DNA from: Sipunculus nudus
Taxonomy: Eukaryota > Annelida > Sipuncula > Golfingiida > Sipunculidae
Assembly: GCA_026874595.1 (NCBI GenBank)
Contig: CM049322.1
Location: forward strand, 37,009,340-37,073,339
Length of the DNA stretch: 64,000 nt
Direction: 5' to 3'
How positions within the stretch are numbered: position 1 is the stretch's first letter; the number at the start of each line of letters is the position of its first letter. The translations under genes were made by a program, and so were the position numbers. Shown here one piece after another: positions 25,130 to 35,912 of this stretch. The notes beneath the pieces are model-generated. The model saw nothing but the letters and a program-made list of their open reading frames with translations. It ran no database searches and was not told the origin of the DNA.

Positions 25130-25285
25130 TGTCAGACGCTCAGGTTTGTTACATCTACTCAGTTGGTAACCAGATTGACATTGGTCACCAGGGCAACTCC
25201 AATCTATGACGTCACACGCTCCGTTCTGACACATACCACACCGATTCAGAAAATTGGTTCCCAGGCCAATAGGATGTATTGTTGC
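25130..25285 (-). pseudogene. decayed EGF-like exon
   Basis: The minus-strand translation contains RCGMCQNGACDV, then SCPGDQCQSGYQLSRC, the Cys spacing of EGF-like repeats in MEGF/scavenger-receptor-F-type proteins. The expected leading Cys residues of the repeat are replaced (HP and NFLN appear), no good donor site follows, and no clear acceptor precedes it. It sits downstream (in transcript order) of a better preserved exon at 25441-25578. Most likely it is a relic exon of the same gene. Confidence 0.5.
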
Positions 25286-25440
25286 AAAGCCTTACTTTAA
25301 TGTGATTAATCATCAACTGAAAACAAATGTTCACAAAAGGAAATAAAAAAAAGGATCGAGGTAAAAGAAATTAAATGTGTGACCTAATCATTTAGAGTAT
25401 TGTCAAATCAGCAATCATGGCATGAATTCTTCAGTCTAAC

Positions 25441-25578
25441 CTTGATCGCAGTTTTCTTCTATATGCCCTTTCTGGCGGACCCGTAACAAGCAAGCGCCGC
25501 TTGTGACGTCACATGAACCGGTCAGGTACATTCCGCACGTGTTGTAGCAGTTACGTCCCCATGTTCTATTAGGGCATG
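25441..25578 (-). CDS. exon of EGF-like, cysteine-rich protein
   Basis: This 138-nt block is bounded on the minus strand by an acceptor (TAACAG before CATGCCC) and a donor (CAAG before GTTAGA). It is symmetrical in phase 1, like exons encoding single EGF-like repeats. The 46-residue product reads ACPNRTWGRNCYNTCG, then GSCDVTSGACL and ends near EENCDQ. The CP..TWG..C...C pattern is typical of extracellular multi-EGF proteins of the MEGF10/11 and scavenger-receptor-F type, which act as surface receptors or matrix proteins. The neighbouring exon at 27655-27864 starts at the same phase. Which gene it belongs to, and whether it is still expressed, cannot be told: several nearby exons are broken. 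Confidence 0.6.
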
Positions 25579-25605
25579 CTGTTATCATATGTTACTATTT
25601 ATTAT

Positions 25606-25608
25606 TGG

Positions 25609-25670
<62 letters not shown>

Positions 25671-25768
25671 TATAAAGTCTTTTATAAAATCTTTTATAAA
25701 GCGCTAATTCTCTGATAGTCGGACTCACCACGCAGTTCTCACACGCACACTTATCCACGTATTTAATG

Positions 25769-25825
<57 letters not shown>

Positions 25826-25845
25826 TTAATAATAATATAAATTTT
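25606..25845. repeat. two (AAT)n microsatellites
   Basis: Pure AAT/ATA trinucleotide tracts at about 25609-25667 and 25767-25836. Confidence 0.95.
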
Positions 25846-25904
25846 ATATTTTACCTTATTACCCTTTTATTGATAATAAATGATATAAGACGTTAATAAC
25901 TTAA

Positions 25905-26040
25905 TCGTTCCGGCATCACACGTCTCCAAGGTAACCGTCTTATCCCAGAATGACCTGTTCCGTTTATGACGTCACATAAAGTTTTCGTTAAAGTAACCAC
26001 ATTCTTTGGTGCAACCAGGTGCCCATTTTCCAGCCATGCA
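25905..26040 (-). pseudogene. decayed EGF-like exon
   Basis: On the minus strand one frame gives GKWAPGCTKECGYFNEN and then a stop; another frame carries LCDVINGTGH, and a third gives DGYLGDV. Together these are pieces of an EGF-like repeat spread over three frames. It therefore looks frameshifted at least twice. It lies between the better preserved exons at 25441 and 27655. Confidence 0.45.
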
Positions 26041-26139
26041 TGCTATCAAGCCGAAAATGAAAACAAAAATGTATTTTTGCTGGGGTTTTATACTGCTGGG
26101 TTTAAATTGTGACCGTACAACAAACATCAGTACATCGTT

Positions 26140-26565
26140 AGGTAAAGATACATTATATCATGATACGACACGTAACACGATGCTTTGCTCACGATACTAC
26201 ACACGATATGACAGGTGTCACGATACCATGCTCAAGATACGTTACACGACGTGACACGTATCACGATACTATGCTCACGGTACGACACACGACGTGACAC
26301 GTATCACGATACTATGCTCACGGTACGACACACGACGTGACACGTATCACGATACTTTGCTCACGGTACGACACACGACGTGACACGTATCACGATACTA
26401 TGCTCACGGTACGACACACGACGTGACACGTATCACGATACTTTGCTCACCATATAACACACGATACGATAGGTATCACGCTACTTTGCTCACCATACGA
26501 CACACGACGCGGCACAAATCACCATACTTTGCACACGGTACGATCAACGATACGGTGCGTCATAT
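26140..26565. repeat. 43-bp minisatellite
   Basis: The word CACGATACT recurs every 43 bp (for example CGATACT at 26264 and 26307). The unit includes GCTCACGGTACGACACACG and ACGTGACACGTAT. About nine units are present; the outer ones are more diverged. The unit is rich in short inverted words such as CACGTG-like and CGTATCACGATACG. Confidence 0.9.
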
Positions 26566-26783
26566 ATGATATGTTGTCATTTAGATTCTATGCCGAATTA
26601 GCCTCTGTATATAAAAAAGTTTATATAGGCTCACTCTAATAAAATGCCATTGTTTAGCATAAATAATTTTTTTCATGACCATTAACATTATCAGATCCCC
26701 TTCTTCATGTTCTTTTCAATGAAGTCCCACCTATAAAGCATCACATGTCCTTGATAGATAATTTTTAACAGAAATTCGATCGA

Positions 26784-26985
26784 GTCCACACTAGCAGAGT
26801 CAGGGTGCAAGTCTGAATCCAGGCCACACGAGTCCGAGTCGAGGTCCATGTCCACCTTCTTCAAGTCCGAGTCATTTGGAACCCGAGTCATTATCTCCGA
26901 GTCAGAGTAAAGTCCGAGTCCTGGACCATCGAATCCAAGCCCGAGTCCAAGTACTTGAAAAGTCCATGTCCGGATCCAAGTTTTT
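26784..26985. repeat. degenerate GAGTCC hexanucleotide repeat
   Basis: Repeated GAGTCCGAGTC and AGTCCAAGT words encode Asp-Ser-rich nonsense on the minus strand. Similar blocks lie at 28865-28975 and 30480-30545, so this is a dispersed low-complexity family. Confidence 0.8.
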
Positions 26986-26999
26986 CATTACATATTTTT

Positions 27000-27630
27000 A
27001 ACTATCCGACGTCGTTTCCCATCGGGTAATCAAATATCATAAACGCAGCGATACAGAGACCTCTGACGATACCGATAGAATATCTTATAGGTTAATTGTT
27101 ACAGTCCTAATGATGGTCAGGAAGACTGGACTTGTTAAATGGTAAACGAGTCCAATAACGGAGCCAATGACCATTGGGGTATTTTATATATTGGAGACTT
27201 ATCTGCATTTAATAAATCAATATTCTATTCTTCGAGATTATTAGGTGCACATATGTAATACCACTTAGTAAATATAATGGCGAGGGTCCTATTTTTGTAC
27301 ACAGCCCGTCGATGCGGAAATCTGTATTTAAAGTTAATTTTGCTACAGGGACAATGATACAAACTGATTCTGTTACAGGGTGCTTAAAATAGCGTTATAT
27401 TTGAAAATCTAAAAAGTTAAAGTTTCATATGAAAATGAAACAAATATGTGAATAATTAGACAGAACACTGTCCCAGGTTCAAAAATATGTATACTCTATA
27501 GGTCTAATATGGATTTAAAAACACTTTTGGATTAATTTTAGATATGTGGGGTGCTACCTGAACCACTTAGTTGGCTACGTCCTCCGCTATTGTGTGTTTC
27601 TTTATCAGTGCACATGCGCAAGATTGAAAG
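27000..27630. other. non-coding stretch
   Basis: AT-rich; no exon recognised before the EGF-like exon at 27655. Confidence 0.55.
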
Positions 27631-27654
27631 ATAATAGTTATACTGTCCTCTTAC

Positions 27655-27864
27655 ATTCCTCACATCCGAACCCGAAATATCCATCCTCACACGTGTCTCC
27701 AGGGAAACGGCCGTTGACATGGTTACAGACACCCCACACGTTACACGTGGTTTCCGTGCAGCCAATGACATAATCGTATGAACCTGAAGTATCATTAAAG
27801 AAGCCACTTCGACAATGTCGGCACGTATTGTTACTATCTTGTCCCCAGTATCCTTCAGGGCATG
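27655..27864 (-). CDS. exon of EGF-like, cysteine-rich protein
   Basis: A 210-nt minus-strand block (70 codons) with an acceptor CTTGTAG before CATGCCC and a donor AAT before GTAAGA. It starts in phase 1, like the exon at 25441-25578. The product begins CPEGYWGQDSNNTC, continues HCRSGFFNDTSGS, then GCTETTCNVWGVCNHVNG and ends PGDTCEDGYFGFGCEEC. The repeated C-x-G-Y/F-F-G-x-x-C pattern is that of EGF-like/laminin-EGF-like repeats in secreted or membrane proteins. The frame is open through the exon, so it may still be functional even though other exons of the cluster are broken. Function beyond extracellular adhesion or binding is not inferable. Confidence 0.65.
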
Positions 27865-28214
27865 CTACAAGCCAAAGGGAAAATATGAAGATAATCTTTA
27901 ATATTGAGCATGGAAATAAGTAAAGCAATTTTCAATGTAATTCATCAATGAAAATAAAACGTAACTCAGAAAAGGCATAATATATGTATCAGAACGTTGG
28001 ATATGAATTGAAATTCAAAGTTCACAAGGGCCTTAACTGTCTTAATTGAGTATATTCGTTATTTTGTAACTCAATTGTATTATATAATATATGCTCCAAT
28101 AGGAGTGAGGGGAAATAATTGTTCATTATAGGTAGAGGATTTGAATTAGGCTTAACAACAGTAATCTTGGATTTACGAGGAACATTCAGGATCTATCATC
28201 ATTTTTCATTTCAA

Positions 28215-28330
28215 TTTTCTCTTTCAACTTGCCTTTGACGATGGGAGCTCATGTTGACGAAGGTATTTTTATCGCGATATTTTCTCTTTCGAGAATATCG
28301 CAAATTTAAAAACCTCCCGAACAAAAATGC
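28215..28330. repeat. dispersed repeat related to 24240-24330
   Basis: CTTGCC..CGACGAT, TCACGAAGG-like and CGCGAT words match, with divergence, the block at 24225-24330. Confidence 0.5.
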
Positions 28331-28362
28331 AGCCATAATGCATAAATGCAACACATACATAC

Positions 28363-28363
<1 letters not shown>

Positions 28364-28415
<52 letters not shown>

Positions 28416-28419
28416 TATA

Positions 28420-28472
<53 letters not shown>
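28364..28472. repeat. (AAT)n followed by (TA)n microsatellite
   Basis: ATA/AAT trinucleotides at 28366-28412 pass directly into TA dinucleotides to about 28470. Confidence 0.97.
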
Positions 28473-28474
<2 letters not shown>

Positions 28475-28605
28475 GGGTGCGTGAAACTACAATTAATGTA
28501 AGGTTTGGGTAGGAATGATAAGGTGGTGTTTAATCGTAAAACATTTCTGAAGCGCTTGAATTCAGACTACAACAGCAGGTCATATTATTGGGGATTAATA
28601 CTAAC

Positions 28606-28722
28606 CGGGTTCACATTCTCCTCCTGGAAATGAACCATCAGTCTTGGAGCAGGTCCCGAATAACAATGGCCGCACGCGCTGGTACAATCTGAGCCAAATC
28701 TGTCGCAAGCGCAGGTTTGTGT
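28606..28722 (-). pseudogene. EGF-like exon with one frameshift
   Basis: The minus-strand acceptor TATGCAG is followed by a frame giving TCACDRFGSDCTSACGHCYS. A one-base frame change then leads to CSKTDGSFPGGECEPG, which continues the same EGF-like repeat and runs to a GTTAGT donor. Domain content is right for the cluster, but the frame is broken. A sequencing or assembly error is possible because only a single base is involved. Confidence 0.55.
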
Positions 28723-28864
28723 CTGCATACAGATATATAAATATATTGGACACAACTAATCCAGGTATTAGATAAAAAAAAAAAATAAATCACCATTTGC
28801 CTAATCGAATATAGGCCTATCGGTGTTTCAATCGGGTCCACCCGATTCCTTATATTTTTTAGGG

Positions 28865-28975
28865 TTAAGTCCAACGTACTCCGAATCCATGTCCCTTAGA
28901 AGTCCAACGTACTTCGAATCCGAGTCCTTTACAAGTCCAACGTTCTCCGAGTCCGAGTCCTTTACAAGCCCCGGT
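28865..28975. repeat. degenerate GAGTCC/AAGTCCAACGT repeat
   Basis: Repeated AAGTCCAACGT and CCGAGTCC words; relative of 26784-26985. Confidence 0.75.
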
Positions 28976-29161
28976 CTGGCTCAGATAAAAAAAATAAGTG
29001 AAACAAAAATTAATTTGAAATAATTATATGTATTTTTATGTGACATTAAAGTTAAAGTACAGTGAGCTTGAGGTTTGTCATAATTAGAAATTTAAGGAGA
29101 GAATTCCATATGGATCAATTCAGAAAAATCATACCATTTTCATTTTTCATATCTAGTTGTT

Positions 29162-30355
29162 CAGTGGAACCCCGCCTTGCGACCACCCTACGATTGCGAC
29201 CACTCCACTATTGCAACCATTTTGCTTGGTCCCGAATGTTTTTAGTTTAATTATGTGTAAAAATGACTCAAAATTACGACCACCCCTGAATTCAGAATTA
29301 CGACCAGATTTCCTGGCCCAAGCGCTAAAGCGACCCCGCTAATGCGACCACCGCCGAGAAGTACTGAAACAACATTTGTCACGAGTCAATGGCTGCGTCT
29401 TGTCAAAGGCGCCTTAACGAAAGATCAAAGCGGGTAAGAAGGTTTATTAACTCGAGTATTAATCTGGTCCCGCATGTCTTCGCTGAGACTCTTGAAGTGT
29501 AGGTTATAGATCAAAGAGGGTAACCATCGGCCTGATTACTTGATGAGCAGGTCTGACCTGGGGTCAGATGCTAATTGCCCCTCAGTGATCACCTGCATTA
29601 CACCTACCCTAAGTGTGGGGCTTAATATTTCAACTCATCACATATTGTTCGATCCTCATTCGTAAAATAAACGACGTAGTTAATCCTAAATGTGTTCATA
29701 CCTTTATTGCAACTGAGTATTGAGCGGTCAGTAAAATGTATAAATAAAGCTTGCATGGGGGGGGGGGGATCCCTCACATTAACTTGCCTTTGCTGATAGA
29801 TCGTTGTCAGTTTATTTCTCTACTGGTTAAGTTTGCATTTAAATTGCTTGCTATTAGGCAACCATGCCTCTGAAAGGGCTCTCCTTGAAGAATAAAGTGG
29901 CGTTAATCAAGGCGGCAACACCGCAGTCAGCACCAAATGGCTCAGCAGTTTAGCGTCGGGAATTCTCAAGTGCACGCAATATATACTCAAGCGGATGGCT
30001 AAATATATGACCGCCACGTATTTTGTTCAATTTGCATTCAGTAGGTTGTAATCGTATTGCCTAGTGTTATTATTTGTTAATCATCAGTCAATACGTATGT
30101 GTACATGTATATTAATTTTCATCATGAATAAATATGTTCAGCTAGACACAAAAAACATTCATAATAAGGGTCCTCCGCTAAGTAAAATATTTTGTTATAA
30201 TTCACATTAAAGATATGCAATAGATAAACTCTGATACACATTAAATATGAGCGTGTTATATGCGACAACGGTAAGAGTATCACAAATACGACCACCCCCA
30301 AATTACGACCACTTTGCTCAGTCCCCAGGGTGGTCGTAATTGTGGGGTTCCACTG
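29162..30355 (+). mobile_element. pogo/Tigger-like DNA transposon (deleted)
   Basis: The left end at 29162 begins CAGTGGAACCCCGCCTTGCG, followed by many CGACCACC words. The right end, to 30355, is the inverted form (GGTGGTCGTAATTGTGGGGT near 30329-30348, then TCCACTG). TA follows the right end; the left flank is TT, so the target TA has mutated on one side. CAGTGG termini, subterminal CGACCACC words and the internal CENP-B-type relic identify a pogo/Tigger-class element. Most of the transposase is missing. Confidence 0.8.
29863..30020 (+). pseudogene. relic of Tigger transposase N-terminus (CENP-B-type HTH)
   Basis: From the ATG at 29863 the frame reads MPLKGLSLKNKVALIKAA and then meets a stop at about 29950. 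A shifted frame continues with ILKCTQYILKRMAKYM. Both parts correspond to the N-terminal CENP-B/psq-type helix-turn-helix of pogo-class transposases, the DNA-binding region that recognises the element ends. One frameshift and one stop separate them, and no DDE domain follows, so the copy is dead. Confidence 0.65.
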
Positions 30356-30479
30356 TATTTGTAATGCACTGTCAATAGTTCGCACTAAGTCTTTGTACTA
30401 TGTATTCCGTTTTGAATGTCGGCACTTCATTAACAAAAGTTTCATTTCTACTGGCCACAGGCTGGAATGGGCTTGATTT

Positions 30480-30545
30480 CTCGAGTCTTGACCTCCGAGT
30501 ACTAGTCTCAGTCCGAATCTGAAAATCGGCACGGACTCTAACAAG
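30480..30545. repeat. short GAGTC-rich tract
   Basis: CGAGTCTTGACCTCCGAGTA and neighbouring AGTCCGAATCTG words relate it to the GAGTCC repeats at 26784 and 28865. Confidence 0.5.
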
Positions 30546-30869
30546 TCCTACCACATGCTTGTGTGTGTTATTACAAGTGTATAACGCGTGATTACAGCTT
30601 AATCGTTGATTCCACTGGTTAAGCATAATGCAAAGTGACACTGTAAAGTTTACATATGTCTTTTACAAATAACGACCGTTGATTGTAGACTGATTTATGT
30701 GCGATTTGGTATGTCTGCTCAGTATTATATTTACATTAATGATCAAACCTGATAAAACGTGACTTGTTAATTTGGATTAATACACGTAAATACGCCACCG
30801 CCTTGAGCTGTACAGGTCCGACTGTTTGTCAACTCTCCGTCACAACCTGTGACGTACTGAGTAAGGACT

Positions 30870-31275
30870 ATGGTGCCTGAAAAAAGAGGGGAAAATGTGT
30901 GGGCAAAATATGACGGAAGTTCCTGTGGAGAAAGGGTAGATGAGTCGAAAAGTGGGACTGAAGTGTCTGAGAAGAAAGGGGAGTTGAGTTGGAAAAGAGG
31001 GAAAGTGGGACTATTTGGAAAATGGGACAGTTTCTGTGAAAGATGGGGAGATAAGTTGGAAAGTGGGACAGGAGTGTCTGTGAAGAAAGGGGAGATGAGT
31101 GGGAAAAGTGGTAAGACTGAAGAAAGGGGAGATTAGTTGGACGATGGGACAGGAATATCTGTGGAGAAAGGAGTCAAGAGTTTGTGGACAGTGGAACAGA
31201 AGGTTCTGTTAAGAAAGGGGATAAGAGTTGAAAAGCTGGACAGAAGTTTCTATGAAGAAAGGGGGGACTTTCTTC
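30870..31275. repeat. purine-rich minisatellite
   Basis: Diverged units of roughly 45-60 bp share TGGGACAGGAGTGTCTGTG, AAGAAAGGGGAGAT and AGTTGGAAAAG. The strand bias (G and A on the plus strand) keeps frames open for 88 and 103 residues, giving Lys/Glu/Gly-rich translations. Those are best read as repeat translations rather than a protein. Confidence 0.75.
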
Positions 31276-31448
31276 ACTTTTCTGTCACTTATGTCGAGAA
31301 TATCGCCACCAACAGACCGCTGAAGGCTCAAAGAGCTCTCAGGCTTCATACCTGGACTCAGAGGAGGAGTCGCCTGAAACGTCATGCTGACCGTCGCTTT
31401 CAACGCAAAGAGCCAGTATTATTATTATATAGATGGTATTACCAGTAA

Positions 31449-32712
31449 AACAAGTTACTGTCTCTCTAGAAAAAAATGTATACATGTTGGCATATGCCTT
31501 TTGTGTTTGTGCATAATAGTTTTTACAATAATCAGACGGGGTAAAAATAACTTATGTATGCAGATTTTACTATACTAATTAAATGAAGCAAGATAAGTTG
31601 AACAGCAAAGAAAAGAGTAACCCTACTGTTCAATAGGTTTCCACAGGAGAAGTAAATTTATTTCTGGCAAGATAGCTAACACAGTCGCGTCCTGCTCTGA
31701 CTGCTTTCCACGCTAAGACTTCTAGCCAAAGTCTTTGCCACAAGGGTGCGCTCTCTTCACCGAAGAGTGAATCGGTACTGGTCAAACGTTGGTGTCAGAC
31801 AAGTGTAGAACGAATAACCTTCTAGCGCTGTGTGTGGCTGCTTGGTGTATGCTCCCCAGTGAGCCGAGAAAAGTTACAAGAATGAACAGGCCCGAAAGAC
31901 CAGGAAAGCAAATTTTAAAATTAAGCGGAATGAGACTGCCATCGTCGGTGATATAAGACTACCACTACCTAAAGTCAAAATTCTATAATTTTCTAATCAA
32001 AAATGAAATTATTGTTATTAATTTTTAATTTGCTAGTAAATTTTAAGTAATAAGTTCACATTATGAAGCGTATAAATGTGCACATCGAGCACGTATCTCA
32101 ACTTGTATATATTAAACTTTGTTAAAGTGAAAGGACTGTTAATATCAGACCATTAGTTTGATTTTAACAGACAAAATACCCTATACGTATCATGCTATTA
32201 TATTGAAAGATTTTTTTTTATTTTCAGTTCCTCCTCTCCAACCAATCTCTCAGTGATTCATTATCTTTATCCTTCTTTTCATGACTCCCATCGGAGAAAA
32301 AAAAATATTATGTGAACTGTTACATATGACAGACCATTAACAAAAGTAACTACCTACAAACATTATCTAAATAAATAATGTAATGCTTTTTACAGTAGAT
32401 TATACCCAAAACAGCTTCCGTATATTCAGATGATTTGGATATTTATTTTTTTTGAGAGCATTGTCTGCCACAATGTTACTCAGTCGCTGGTCTTTTGAAC
32501 ATAGGGATTCTATATATTTACATGGCTATCTATTCATTCATACACATGAACACACTATATAGAATGTTTTTGTTTATGTATTGCAAAATATTTTAATTTT
32601 TCAAAATAACAATACAAAGAGAATGTTTATGGTGTTTAATTAAAACGTCTTTTAATGCTTTAATATTATGGTCCCCAGTTTTCAATATAGTTTTCTCCTT
32701 CCATTATTATGG

Positions 32713-32743
<31 letters not shown>

Positions 32744-34639
32744 AATTTAAATCAAATTAAATATTTTCCATTAATGAAGGAAAATAAAATAAAAAGAAAA
32801 TATGTTTCTTTGTGCTCTTTCTTGTATGTATGAATTTCCCCCAATAATAAGGTAATTAAGGTTGTCCCAATGTTTCGCTGCGGAATTTGCATAACACCAA
32901 AACATAAGTTCGCTAATATTAATTGGAAAACGTGCATGCTGGGCAATTATGTTTCCAAGAATTTTCTCCAGAGGTCAACTGTATAAACACAGTATTAATT
33001 TCACAATAGTTATAGAGAACGTTATCAGCTTATTTCATACGATGCAACCTCTTTTTTTAAACGGGATTATCCGATGTAAAATTTTAAAATGAAAGTCTGA
33101 TATCTCAATATTTATACAGGTTTTGATTACTTATGTACAATTTGAATTGATCAAATAATATATTGTCTTCTGTTGTCAATATGTTTATGTTGTAGGTTCT
33201 TCATGTTTTGGTTTTATTATCAAATTGTAAAATGTTTTTCATTTACTTTGCAGGAAAATTTGGTGGTTATAGGAAGTATTCTAGAGATTATCTTCAGCCA
33301 AGCCCTGACTTGAATTATTATTTGCCTGTGCTATTCAATTATCCTCACCATTTTAGGTATTGCATCAAGGAAGCTATGATTAAAAAGATATTAAACTAAA
33401 TCTCTCTATTAACTGATCTATAATACAGAAGTTTCCATGTTCATCCAGGTTATACTACAAGTAATTTATTCCACGTTTGTACCAATGGTAGGGGAAAATC
33501 CCTCTTTGATAGATAGACAGTTGAAGTAATATATGGATCCTTCTTTAGTAATGTATGCTTTACCTATCTCGCATTGTTGGTGGTATTAATTTTTTTTCTC
33601 TGAGAGATTTGAAACTATTTGGACAAAAAGGCGCTATTTAAAATAACAAGGATCTAAATCTGTAACTACCATGGACTTACCCCCAGCTATGATTTATTTG
33701 GCCTTCAATTAATGGCATACCCAACGGCAATAAGTTTTTTCAGTTTCATAACTTTAAATTGGTTTTCAATCTCTAGCATTTTCAGCCCCCCTCCCATTTT
33801 AATTGTCATTAGCACGACATAATGCTTCTTTGAACATGTGTGATTCAATATAAATGTATTATTTTTAGGTTGTTTTATATAAGTAGCAGTTATGTTAAAC
33901 ACTTACAGTATATTAACATTCAAAGTGCTATGGTAATTAGGATCTTTCCTGTTATGGTTAGGGATCGCTGTTTCCATAATCGGAGGAAAGAATCTATTTT
34001 TATATTTTTTTTCTTTATCATTATGCTGAATTGTTTCAGTTTCGTTATCCCAAAATGTTATCCACTAAGTGTCTTGAATATGTCACTTGTCAATCTGACA
34101 GGAAGATCTTTATCGTCTTTGCCGGCAATGCATCCTAGTCACCTAGCTTAAGTTTTGCCCTTATTTGCCATCAGACCTGGCTAGTACATTATATTGTTCC
34201 AAGGGCATTTTTACTCAATTCATTGTCATACACTAAGCATGTTGTGTCGTCTGCCAACTTCGATAGGTCAATTTGATTTCAGAGTTATTTATCTGATCAA
34301 TTTGTTATTTCTGATATTAGCAGCAAATAGTTATACTGGAGATACAAATGACACAGGGGATAACGTACTTTCTTGTCGGACTGACCGTTGTATTTCAAAA
34401 TGGTGGGAAATTATGTTCATAATTTTGAATGCAACTGCTGATGTCTGTATACATTATTCGACCAAGTTAGAAAATTTATCTGGATTATTAAACTGTTTTA
34501 AAGTTTGCCACAAGAACGACCATTCTAAAGTGTAAAAGTTTTTTTCCTGAGTCGATATGTAAAAGAATGTTGGGGATTTAGATATTTTCCTTGGACATAT
34601 CTTGTTTGTTCGGTTGTATATCTCTTTAAATTATAAGCT
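31449..34639. other. long non-coding AT-rich stretch
   Basis: No exon with recognisable protein similarity. A (TA)n tract lies at about 32710-32740. A more GC-rich block at 31660-31920 may be an unidentified repeat. Open frames up to 113 residues show no domains. Confidence 0.5.
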
Positions 34640-34880
34640 CATGGCCTGTTGATGACACAGTCTGTTGAATGAGGATGAAGGTATCCATATGATAAGAAAG
34701 ATATATTATTAAACCTTCTGCATTTCCAGTTGTATATGCTCGGTATGAGGAATAATCCGAAAGTCATGACATGTCGTGAAGACATAATAGCAAATCTCTG
34801 AGGTTCTTTGACGAGATTTCACAATTATGCCTTTGAGGCATGGGCGGGGTTGCATTCGGGTACTTTCATTTCTGAAATTC
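34640..34880. repeat. dispersed repeat, second copy
   Basis: Matches 7165-7400 with moderate divergence (shared words GAATGAGGATGAAGGTATCC, AATCTCTGAGGTTCTTT-like, GAGGCAT). It lacks the hAT insertion seen at 6700-7156 and so shows the pre-insertion arrangement. Confidence 0.7.
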
Positions 34881-35289
34881 ATTCCGATGTATCAATTATG
34901 GTAAAAATTGTTTTAACTTTTTTGAAAGTACTTTAGATAATATATTGTTATTCACTGGAAGTAAAGACACCCGTCTCAATTTTTATAAGTGGTTTATCTT
35001 TGTCTTTCATTGGAAAAAAAGGGAAGATGATGCCTCGATTTTGTTCCATGAAAGAAAACCCAGTTATATATGAAAAAATTAAGAGATTGATGAAAAAATT
35101 GAAATATGTTCCCAGAAACACAGGTAAAACTCAGATGTAAAGCAATCCATACCCGGGCTTTTATTGGGCGTAAACTGTCTCAGTGCTTCGTGACACACGG
35201 TAAGTGTTATGGGCTTTCCAATCTTATTTGTATCCGTTTCATTTATCTTTACAATATTATTGCATCCCTAGACAAAGTTGAGGGACACT

Positions 35290-35905
35290 AAAGTTTTATG
35301 ACGGTCCAGCCGCCAATAAATTTTGTTTGCGCAATAACTAAAAAATATTTCACGGATCTTAACCAAACTTGACCTGTACATAGATATGGATGAGAGGACG
35401 TAGCCTATTAAAATGGGGTCATGACCTTTACTTGGAGAGTGAACTTTACTTTGAATATGTCCACTTTAGGGGAAAATCACACAAATTCTCAAATATTCCA
35501 AGAAATTTTGCATGGATTGATAAAAAAAAAATCAAGTTGACGGACGATCTTGGATAGCGTTGTCATGTACCGGAAACAGGTATCATTTTTTGTTTTCGCG
35601 CCTTTTAATACCCCTTTCATTTCATCTTGACAGGGCTGTGGGCATTATAAGTCAAACACTAATGGACAAATATCTTTCAAATTATGCATATACATATATA
35701 AGGGTTTGGGTGATTGGATGAGGCATCTTTAAATTGGGATCATGACAATTCCTGTGAGAGTGGCCTCGACCTTGAATTTTCCCATATTTGGTGAAAAATA
35801 TTGTCGATAGATGTGGATAGATGTTAAAAAATCAAAATGAAAGACGTCAGATGATAACTCGTAAAAGAGTTTGAAAACCTCTGACCTTGACCTAGGTCGA
35901 ATCTG
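35290..35905. repeat. diverged tandem repeat, two units
   Basis: Two units of about 320-340 bp share a TGTACATAGATATGGATGAG-like / TATACATATATAAGGGTTTG segment, a GGGGTCATGACC / GGGATCATGACA segment and CACTTTAGGGGAAAAT / CCATATTTGGTGAAAAAT. Probably a decayed dispersed element. Confidence 0.45.
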
Positions 35906-35912
35906 CCGACAT

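Noticed and set aside
30788-30868. Possible short exon (VTGCDGELTNSRTCTAQ) on the minus strand near the EGF-like cluster
   Set aside because: Only two Cys, no clear EGF pattern and weak splice sites; too short to support.
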